NCBI RefSeq assembly: GCF_946885855.1 | Contig: NZ_CAMPHH010000192.1 | Span: 1 to 6,619, forward strand | Length of the DNA stretch: 6,619 nt | Reading direction: 5' to 3' | Source: an uncultured Actinotalea sp. | GTDB taxonomy: Bacteria; Actinomycetota; Actinomycetes; Actinomycetales; Cellulomonadaceae | Shown here: piece after piece, positions 1 through 4,927 of the stretch | Position numbering within the stretch: position 1 is the stretch's first letter | Layout: each line of letters opens with the position of its first letter | Translations under genes and position numbers: made by a program | The notes under the pieces: model-generated | What the model was told of the DNA's origin: nothing | Database searches by the model: none | What the model saw: the letters and a program-made list of their open reading frames with translations, nothing else

Positions 1-1
1 G

Positions 2-889
2 ATGAAAAAAATCCAGCCGAACTGCTTCGAGACGTTCCAGCGCATGTACGACGCAGCGCGGGCCGTCGTCTCCTCCGAGGAGGTGATGCGCCGCCTCGTG
101 GACGAGGCGGTCGCCGCCGACGCCGCCGAGGGCTCGGGGCGGCTGGAGATCCAGGTCGACCCGACGTCGTACGCGCCGTTCGTCGGCGGGATCACGCCCG
201 CGCTGGAGATCGTGCTGGACGAGGCGCGGGCGGCGTCGGTGCGCACGGGGATCGAGGTCGCCGTCGTCGTCGCGGCATCGCGGACCCGGCATCCGCTGGA
301 CGCCCGGACGCTCGCGCGCCTGGCCGCGCGCTACGCCGGGGACGGACCGGGCGCCGTCGTCGGCTTCGGGCTGAGCAACGACGAGCGGCGGGGGGACACC
401 GAGGAGTTCGCGCCCGCCTTCCGGATCGCCGAGCGCGCCGGGCTGGCGCTCGTCCCGCACGGCGGCGAGCTGCTCGGGCCGGACCACGTCCGCAGCGTCG
501 TCGAGCACCTGCGTCCCGACCGGCTCGGGCACGGCGTGCGGACGGCGGAGGACCCGCGCGTGCTCGCCGAGCTCGTGGAGCGGGGGGTCGCGTTCGAGGT
601 CTGCCCGGCGTCGAACGTGTCGCTCGGCGTGTACGCCGAGCACGGCCACGTCCCGCTGCGCGCGCTCGCCGACGCCGGCGCGACCGTCGCCCTGGGCGCC
701 GACGACCCGCTCCTGTTCCGGTCGCGCCTCGTCGCGCAGTACGAGACCGCGCGCCGCGTCCACGGCTTCGACGACGACGCTCTGGCCGAGCTCGCGCGCG
801 GGTCCGTGCGGGCGAGCCGTGCGTCGGGGGCGACGAAGCAGCGCCTGCTCGCCGGGATCGACGCCTGGCTGACGGCACCGGACGCCTGA
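2..889 (+). CDS. add: adenosine deaminase family protein, 5' end missing at window edge
   Basis: Metal-dependent TIM-barrel deaminase of purine salvage, expected to convert adenosine or deoxyadenosine to (deoxy)inosine and ammonia in the cytosol. Numbering from the first codon in the window (base 2), the visible family landmarks are: the GFGLSNDE segment (121-128) in the substrate-binding region; HGGE (153-156) at the position of the usual HAGE, supplying a zinc-ligand histidine and the catalytic glutamate; the catalytic histidine in GHG (176-178); CPxSN (201-205); and GADDP (232-236), where NTDDP or NSDDP is usual, supplying the metal-binding aspartate. The N-terminal HxH zinc motif is absent. 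With 295 residues against about 340 for the family, roughly 50 residues are missing, so the real start is almost certainly upstream and the ATG at base 2 is internal. HGGE and GADDP suggest an actinobacterial subgroup, so the exact substrate is less certain than the fold. Confidence 0.88.
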   Translation: MKKIQPNCFETFQRMYDAARAVVSSEEVMRRLVDEAVAADAAEGSGRLEIQVDPTSYAPFVGGITPALEIVLDEARAASVRTGIEVAVVVAASRTRHPLDARTLARLAARYAGDGPGAVVGFGLSNDERRGDTEEFAPAFRIAERAGLALVPHGGELLGPDHVRSVVEHLRPDRLGHGVRTAEDPRVLAELVERGVAFEVCPASNVSLGVYAEHGHVPLRALADAGATVALGADDPLLFRSRLVAQYETARRVHGFDDDALAELARGSVRASRASGATKQRLLAGIDAWLTAPDA

Positions 890-901
890 CGCGTCGACCC
901 G

Positions 902-928
902 CACGCGTCCGGTGAGCGTTGGAGTCGC
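902..928 (+). repeat. 27-bp imperfect direct repeat, copy 1
   Basis: Matches 962-988 at 25 of 27 positions, with mismatches at 907/967 and 921/981. The two copies are exactly 60 bp apart. The core GTGAGCGTT lies at 912-920. It is non-coding and lies between the deaminase stop and the membrane-protein operon. Confidence 0.8.
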
Positions 929-950
929 CGAGCCGACGACGGCGGCTCGG
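928..950 (+). terminator. candidate hairpin terminator after the deaminase gene
   Basis: CCGAGCCG (928-935) pairs perfectly with CGGCTCGG (943-950) around a 7-nt loop. The 8-bp stem is almost all G-C and begins 38 nt after the stop codon. No T-run follows, as is common in high-GC actinobacteria, so termination is inferred from position and stem strength only. Confidence 0.35.
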
Positions 951-961
951 ACCGCCTGGGC

Positions 962-988
962 CACGCTTCCGGTGAGCGTTCGAGTCGC
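962..988 (+). repeat. 27-bp imperfect direct repeat, copy 2
   Basis: Second copy of the 902-928 repeat, with its core GTGAGCGTT at 972-980. The core is inverted again at 1000-1008 (AACGCTCAC), giving a perfect 9-bp inverted repeat with a 19-nt spacer. It could be a hairpin, spaced operator half-sites, or a dispersed intergenic repeat. The GTGAGCG core resembles LacI-family half-sites, but no such regulator is in view. Confidence 0.8.
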
Positions 989-1008
989 ATGGCGGCCCTA
1001 ACGCTCAC
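972..1008. repeat. 9-bp inverted repeat GTGAGCGTT / AACGCTCAC
   Basis: GTGAGCGTT (972-980) and its exact reverse complement (1000-1008) are separated by 19 nt. They lie about 20 nt upstream of the candidate -35 element of the membrane-protein operon. In RNA the arms would form a stem with a large loop. In DNA they could be protein-binding half-sites. The function is unknown. Confidence 0.6.
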
Positions 1009-1025
1009 ACGAACGGTGGGACGGG

Positions 1026-1055
1026 TTGACGCCACCCGTGCGCCTGCGCCAATGT
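1026..1055 (+). promoter_or_regulatory. candidate promoter of the membrane-protein/GntR operon
   Basis: TTGACG at 1026-1031 matches a -35 hexamer well. At 18-bp spacing, CAATGT (1050-1055) keeps the A at position 2 and T at position 6 of the -10 TANNNT pattern but is otherwise weak. It lies 36 nt before the first gene's ATG. A weak -10 overlapped by an inverted repeat fits a controlled promoter. Confidence 0.4.
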
Positions 1056-1075
1056 ATCGACTCATTGGTTCATTG
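1050..1075. promoter_or_regulatory. candidate YtrA-type GntR operator
   Basis: CAATGTATC (1050-1058) and GGTTCATTG (1067-1075) form an inverted repeat matching at 7 of 9 positions per arm, with outer CAATG/CATTG pairs perfect and a 26-bp overall length. A nested CCAATG (1049-1054) and CATTGG (1063-1068) also pair. Widely spaced short arms of about this length are typical of YtrA-subfamily operators. The site covers the likely -10 region of the operon whose last gene encodes a YtrA-type regulator, so autoregulation is the natural inference. The binding itself is untested. Confidence 0.45.
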
Positions 1076-1091
1076 AGGTCAGGGGCTGAGG

Positions 1092-2141
1092 ATGTCGACG
1101 GGACTTGCTCCGGGCGCAGGCGCGCTGTTCGTGCCGGCGCTGTACGACCTGCTGTGGGTGGTCGGTGCGTTGCTCCTGCCGCTCGGGGCGCTGGCCGTGC
1201 TGTACCTCGTGGTCCGGACGGCTGCCCGTCGGGGCAGCTCCGGTGCTGCGGTCGACACGGGCGCCGGTGTCCGTGCCACGGCTGCGGGGTCGTCGCACGC
1301 CGCGGCGGAGGCATCGCGACGCCACGGGGCCGTCGTCGCCGGTGTCGCGTGGGGCCTCGCCGCGGTCCTGCCGCAGGGTGTCGCTCTCCTCGTCGGTCCG
1401 CTCCTCGTGCTCCTCCCCGGCCTGCTGCACGGCGGACCCGGATCCGCGCCCCCGTACGGCGCGCTCCTCGTCGGTCTCGCGCCCGCGGTGCCGGGCCTCA
1501 CCTACCTCACCGTGCACGCCGTCGGCGAGCGCACCTGGCCCCGGCCGCAGGGACCCGTGCGGCGAGCGAGCCTCGCCCCGCGCCCTACCGCCCGTCTCGC
1601 GCCGCGCCGGCTCCTCGTCGTGACGGCCGGGTGGAGCGCAGCCCTCGCGGTCGCACTGCTGGTGTGCGCCGTCGTCGCGCAGGACGGCCAGCGCCTCGTC
1701 ACGACGGTGGGTGCGTCCATCCGCACCGCCGGCCCCTTCCCCGGCGCCTTCTACGGGCTGCCCCTCGCCGCCGGCGTCGCGCTCGTGCTCCTCGCCACGG
1801 CCGCCGTCCTCCGGCGGATCGCGCGTCGGCCGCCGGTCCTCGAGGACGACCCGGCGTACGACGACGCCGCCCGCCGCCTCTCCGCGCACCGCGTCCTGCG
1901 CGGGACCCAGCTCGTCGTGGGCTGGAGCCTCGCGGGGGTGGTCGTCGTGGCGGGGGTGGCCCTGCACGACGTCGGGCTCGCCGGTGCGGCGGCGGGGCTC
2001 CTCGGGCTCGGATCGGCCGTGGCGCTGGCAGCGCTCGCGGTCGCGGTGACGCCGGGCCGCTCGCCCGTGCCCGCACCCGTCCTCGCTCCCGCGTCCCCCG
2101 TAGACCGCCCGCCCTCGACGCTCGCCCAGGAGTCCGCATGA
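1092..2141 (+). CDS. multi-pass membrane protein, paralogue A, unknown function
   Basis: A 349-residue integral membrane protein that I cannot assign to a named family. Hydrophobic segments at about residues 16-41, 80-112, 121-142, 172-196, 219-240, 272-291 and 296-320 suggest seven spans. A Gly/Ala-rich polar stretch (about 42-78) follows the first span, and a Pro-rich tail (about 321-349) ends the protein. Three motifs recur in the next gene: GExTWPRPxGxVRR from residue 145, PFPGxFYGLPL at 215-225, and RRLSAHRxLRGxQLVVG at 261-277. By eye, about 46 of 82 positions are identical from residue 214 onward, so the two are paralogues. No ATP-binding, protease or other catalytic motif is visible. 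The start is supported by AGGGG at 1081-1085, 6 nt before the ATG. It is first in an operon ending with a GntR regulator, and its stop overlaps the next start as ATGA. A transport, sensing or stress-protection role would be inference only. Confidence 0.85.
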   Translation: MSTGLAPGAGALFVPALYDLLWVVGALLLPLGALAVLYLVVRTAARRGSSGAAVDTGAGVRATAAGSSHAAAEASRRHGAVVAGVAWGLAAVLPQGVALLVGPLLVLLPGLLHGGPGSAPPYGALLVGLAPAVPGLTYLTVHAVGERTWPRPQGPVRRASLAPRPTARLAPRRLLVVTAGWSAALAVALLVCAVVAQDGQRLVTTVGASIRTAGPFPGAFYGLPLAAGVALVLLATAAVLRRIARRPPVLEDDPAYDDAARRLSAHRVLRGTQLVVGWSLAGVVVVAGVALHDVGLAGAAAGLLGLGSAVALAALAVAVTPGRSPVPAPVLAPASPVDRPPSTLAQESA

Positions 2142-3061
2142 GTCTCGTCGCGCTGTCCCTCCTCGCTCTCGCGGTCGTGGTGGCCGTCATCGCCGTGGTG
2201 CTCGTCGGGGCGCTCGTGCTCCTCCTGGCCCGCCGCACGGCGCCCGACCCGTCCGACGCCGCCACCGCCGCCCGCCACCACGCCGGCGCCGTCAGCGGCA
2301 TCGCCTGGGCCGCGCTCACCGTCAGCCTCCTGCTGGGGCCGGCCGTCGCCGGGATGGTCGACGGGCTCCGGCAGGGCGTCGCCCTCGGGCTCGTGCCGGC
2401 CGTCGCGGGCGTGGTCTTCGTGGCGATCCACGCGGGCGGGGAGCTCACGTGGCCGCGGCCCACCGGAACCGTCCGACGCGCCGGCCTGGAACGGCGCGGG
2501 ACCGGCGACGTCGCGCCCCGCGGCCTGCGCGGGCTGCTGTGGGGCTGGGTCGGCCTCGTCGTCCTCATCGTCGGCGCCGGCGGTGCGGTGGCGACCGACG
2601 GCCGGCAGATCAGCCGGACGTTCGACGGGGGGGCCGCGTCCTCGAGCCCGTTCCCCGGGTGGTTCTACGGCCTACCCCTGCTGCTGGCCTGCGTGGTCGT
2701 GCTGGCCTCGACGGAGGCCGTCCTGCGCGTCGTCGCGACGCGATCCGCCGTGGTGGACGCGCAGCCCCGGTGGGACACCGCGCTGCGTCGGCTGTCCGCG
2801 CACCGGGCGCTCCGGGGCGCGCAGCTCGTCGTCGGCCTGACGGCCGCCGGGCTGCTGCTCACCGCCGGGATGGCACTGCGCAACGTCGGCCAGGCGTTCC
2901 GCGACGACGGCACCGGCAGCGTGCTGCACAGCGTCACGGGCACGACGGCGATGGTGGTCGCGCTCGTCGTCGGCCTGATCGCTGTCATCGTGGCTCTCCT
3001 GCCGGGTCGGCCCGCCGGGCAGCTCAGCGAACCCGCTCTCGTGGACCCCGCACCCCGATGA
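2138..3061 (+). CDS. multi-pass membrane protein, paralogue B, unknown function
   Basis: A 307-residue membrane protein paralogous to the preceding gene product. Likely spans are at about 3-31, 50-73, 79-98, 132-151, 175-197, 227-246 and 267-288. It carries GELTWPRPxGxVRR from residue 101, PFPGWFYGLPL at 171-181 and RRLSAHRxLRGxQLVVG at 217-233, all at matching places. Compared with paralogue A it has a shorter N-terminal region and lacks the long Pro-rich tail. The ATG at 2138 was chosen because AGGAG (2128-2132) lies 5 nt before it and it overlaps the upstream stop as ATGA. The open frame extends far upstream, but that part only shadows paralogue A and is Arg/Pro/Ala-rich. The gene ends in another ATGA overlap with the regulator gene. 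Adjacent retention of both copies suggests duplication and possibly a heteromeric complex, which is unproven. Confidence 0.85.
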   Translation: MSLVALSLLALAVVVAVIAVVLVGALVLLLARRTAPDPSDAATAARHHAGAVSGIAWAALTVSLLLGPAVAGMVDGLRQGVALGLVPAVAGVVFVAIHAGGELTWPRPTGTVRRAGLERRGTGDVAPRGLRGLLWGWVGLVVLIVGAGGAVATDGRQISRTFDGGAASSSPFPGWFYGLPLLLACVVVLASTEAVLRVVATRSAVVDAQPRWDTALRRLSAHRALRGAQLVVGLTAAGLLLTAGMALRNVGQAFRDDGTGSVLHSVTGTTAMVVALVVGLIAVIVALLPGRPAGQLSEPALVDPAPR

Positions 3062-3480
3062 GCCTGCAGATCGAGGTCGACCTGGCCTCGAGCGTGCCGC
3101 CCTACGAGCAGATCCGGCTGCAGGTCGGGGCGCACGTGGCGGCCGGACGGCTGCGCTCGGGCGACCGCCTGCCGACCATCCGGGCGCTCGCCGCTGACCT
3201 CGGCGTGGCCGCGGGGACCGTGGCCCGCGCCTACCGCGAGCTCGAGACCGCGGGCGTCGTCTCGACGCGGCGGCGCACCGGCACCGTCGTCGCCGAGGGC
3301 ACGGCCGACGTCGCGGCCGAGGTCCGGGACGCCGCGGACCGGCTCGTCGACGTCGCCCGGGCCGCCGGGCTCGCGGACGAGGAGACGCTCGCCGTCGTCC
3401 GCGGGGCGCTGCTCGACCGGACGGGACGCGTGACCGCGCCGGCCTCAGACGCCGCGCCGTGCTCCGCGGTCGGTCGCTGA
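3058..3480 (+). CDS. GntR-family transcriptional regulator, YtrA subfamily
   Basis: A 140-residue DNA-binding regulator. Residues 14-80 form the GntR winged helix-turn-helix: PPYEQIRLQV opens it, GDRLPTIRALAADLGV (35-50) and TVARAYRELE (54-63) cover the recognition region, and GVVSTRRRTGTVV (66-78) is the wing. Only about 60 residues follow, forming a short, mainly helical tail (about 84-120) instead of the large ligand domain of FadR, HutC or MocR types. This size and layout define the YtrA subfamily, whose members usually repress their own operon and often respond to cell-envelope stress or antibiotics. The start overlaps the upstream stop (ATGA) without a strong ribosome site, which suggests translational coupling. 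The inverted repeat at 1050-1075 is its most likely operator. Its last 36 bp overlap the convergent minus-strand gene. Confidence 0.92.
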   Translation: MSLQIEVDLASSVPPYEQIRLQVGAHVAAGRLRSGDRLPTIRALAADLGVAAGTVARAYRELETAGVVSTRRRTGTVVAEGTADVAAEVRDAADRLVDVARAAGLADEETLAVVRGALLDRTGRVTAPASDAAPCSAVGR

Positions 3481-3648
3481 GCCGCGCAGGCGTTCGGCGC
3501 CTGCCTCCAGCGCCTCCTGACGCGGCCGCTCCGCCCAGGCGTCGAGGAGCCCGTCCCGGACGGCACGCCGCAGCACGAGGTACAGCACGAAGAGCCCGAG
3601 GACCGCGAGGCCGACGTCGAGGAGGACTCCAGCCGTGATCACGTCCAT
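3445..3648 (-). CDS. small single-span membrane protein, unknown function
   Basis: A 67-residue protein with one hydrophobic helix (residues 5-26, including GLAVLGLFVLYLVL) followed by a charged, Arg/Glu-rich helical tail. It is likely anchored with the C-terminus in the cytoplasm. I do not recognise a family. The ATG at 3648 is preferred over an in-frame TTG at 3687 because GGAGGG (3656-3661) sits 7 nt upstream of it. It begins 45 nt after the murB stop on the same strand, so it is probably co-transcribed with murB. Its 3' end runs 36 bp into the regulator gene on the other strand. The strong ribosome site and clean membrane-helix pattern argue that it is real. Confidence 0.65.
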   Translation of the reverse strand: MDVITAGVLLDVGLAVLGLFVLYLVLRRAVRDGLLDAWAERPRQEALEAGAERLRGSATDRGARRGV

Positions 3649-3655
3649 GCGGCCA

Positions 3656-3661
3656 CCCTCC
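3656..3661 (-). promoter_or_regulatory. ribosome binding site fixing the start of the small membrane protein
   Basis: GGAGGG on the minus strand, 7 nt before the ATG at 3648. It is the best Shine-Dalgarno match in the window and favours this start over the TTG 39 nt upstream. Confidence 0.7.
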
Positions 3662-3693
3662 CAGCGCCGCGGCCGGCTGTCACGCAACCGGCG

Positions 3694-4872
3694 TCAGAGC
3701 GTCGCGCCGACCACGACCGGCTCCGGCTCCAGCTCCACGCCGAACCGCTCCCGCACCCCGTCCCGCACCGTGCGCGCGAGGGCGAGCAGCTCCGCCGTCG
3801 TCCCGCCGCCGCGGTGCGTCAGGGCGAGGCTGTGCTTCGTGGAGAGCCCGACCGTCCCGGGCAGGCCGTAGCCCTTGCCGAACCCGGCGTGCTCGATGAG
3901 CCAGGCGGCGCTCGTCTTGACGAGCGACTCGTCGACGCGGCCGAGGCTCGGGCCCGTGCTGCGCTCGGGGACCGATGACCGCACGGGGTACCGCGGCGCG
4001 TCCGCCGGGAGGGCGTCAGCGACCTCGACCGGCACCACGGGGTTGGTGAAGAACGAGCCGGCGCTCCACGTGTCCGGGTCCGCGGCGTCGAGCACCATGC
4101 CCTTGCCGGCGCGCAGCTCGAGCACCGCGTCGCGCACGGCCGTCAGCGGCGCGCGCTGCCCTACCTCGACCCCGAGGCGCCGGGCGAGCTCGGCATACGC
4201 GATCGGCGCGGACAACGTCCCGAGCCGCAGCTGGAAGCCCACCTCGAGGACCACCCACCGGGGTGTCGGCGCCCAGCGCGACCAGGCGCCGTCGTCGTCG
4301 CGCAGGGACCGCTTGAGGACCGACGTGCGGTAGCCGAACCCCAGGTCCGGCAGCGCGAGCGTGCGGACGCGCTGCTCCTGGCGGTCCCACGTGCGCACGA
4401 GCGACACGACGCCGGAGACCTCCTGCCCGTACGCGCCGACGTTCTGCACGGGGGTCGCGCCCGAGGAGCCGGGGATGCCGGCGAGCGCCTCGACGCCCAC
4501 CCACCCCTCGGCGACGGCGCGGTCGACGACCTCGACCCACGGCGTCCCCGCCGGCACGGTGACGCTCGCGCCGCCGCAGGCCCCCGCGTCCTCGACCTCG
4601 ATGCCGCTGCGGGTGTCCCGCACGACGACGCCCGGGAACCCCCCGTCCGGTACGACGACGTTCGAGCCGCCGCCGAGGACCAGCAGCGGCTCCCCGGCGT
4701 CGTCGGCCGCCCGGACCGCGGCGACGAGCTCCTCCTGCGACGTCGCCTCGACGTACCGCGCGGCGGGGCCGCCGAGGCGCAGGGTCGTCAGGTCGGCCAG
4801 GCGGGGATGGGCCGAGGGCGCCGTGGACGGCGCGGAGGCCGTCGGCGCCGCTCCGGCGCGGGAGGAGGTCAC
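3694..4872 (-). CDS. murB: UDP-N-acetylenolpyruvoylglucosamine reductase (MurB)
   Basis: Cytosolic FAD enzyme that uses NADPH to reduce UDP-GlcNAc-enolpyruvate to UDP-MurNAc, the second committed step of peptidoglycan synthesis. In 392 residues the family pattern is complete: TTLRLGGPA (29-37); the FAD-binding LGGGSN (66-71) and AGIPGSSGATPVQNVGAYGQ (131-150); GYRTS (180-184), with R182 matching the active-site arginine; SAGSFFTNP (270-278), with S273 as the proton-donor serine; AWLIEHAGFGKG (323-334); and PE near the end, with E384 matching the active-site glutamate (E325 of E. coli). GYRTS and the overall length indicate a type I, E. coli-like enzyme. The first 22 residues are a low-complexity Ala/Ser/Pro extension. 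The start is GTG at 4872 with no clear ribosome site but a -10-like TACCCT 6 nt upstream, as in leaderless genes. The MFS gene lies 55 nt upstream on the same strand, and the small membrane protein gene follows. Confidence 0.96.
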   Translation of the reverse strand: MTSSRAGAAPTASAPSTAPSAHPRLADLTTLRLGGPAARYVEATSQEELVAAVRAADDAGEPLLVLGGGSNVVVPDGGFPGVVVRDTRSGIEVEDAGACGGASVTVPAGTPWVEVVDRAVAEGWVGVEALAGIPGSSGATPVQNVGAYGQEVSGVVSLVRTWDRQEQRVRTLALPDLGFGYRTSVLKRSLRDDDGAWSRWAPTPRWVVLEVGFQLRLGTLSAPIAYAELARRLGVEVGQRAPLTAVRDAVLELRAGKGMVLDAADPDTWSAGSFFTNPVVPVEVADALPADAPRYPVRSSVPERSTGPSLGRVDESLVKTSAAWLIEHAGFGKGYGLPGTVGLSTKHSLALTHRGGGTTAELLALARTVRDGVRERFGVELEPEPVVVGATL

Positions 4873-4878
4873 CGGTCC

Positions 4879-4884
4879 AGGGTA
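4879..4884 (-). promoter_or_regulatory. candidate -10 element of a leaderless murB transcript
   Basis: TACCCT (pattern TANNNT) on the minus strand ends 6 nt before the GTG start of murB, the spacing expected when transcription begins at the start codon. No -35 match and no Shine-Dalgarno sequence is seen, and both absences are usual for actinobacterial leaderless genes. Confidence 0.4.
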
Positions 4885-4927
4885 GGCATGCCGCCGACGA
4901 CGGCGCGCCGGGGCACGTCCCCGCGGC

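Noticed and set aside
331..1314. Long minus-strand open frame across the deaminase and intergenic region
   Set aside because: Arg/Ser/Pro/Thr-rich composition typical of an antisense shadow in high-GC DNA. The opposite strand has a clear enzyme.
1062..1967. Minus-strand frame of about 300 codons opposite paralogue A
   Set aside because: Highly charged, low-complexity sequence with no motifs, mirroring codon positions of the real membrane protein.
989..2137. Long N-terminal extension of the second membrane protein's frame (open back to base 989)
   Set aside because: It lies over paralogue A in another frame, is Arg/Pro/Ala-rich with no domain pattern, and the ATG at 2138 has a good ribosome site and the ATGA overlap.
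2627..2633. G7 run in paralogue B as a possible frameshift or phase-variation tract
   Set aside because: The frame on both sides aligns with paralogue A, and short G runs are expected at this GC content.
4361..4885. Plus-strand frame opposite murB
   Set aside because: Ser/Thr/Pro-rich shadow. MurB on the minus strand has complete family motifs.
4909..4923. CGGGG-CACGT-CCCCG hairpin after the MFS gene as a terminator
   Set aside because: Only a 5-bp stem with a 5-nt loop and no T-run. It is too weak to separate from chance in GC-rich DNA.
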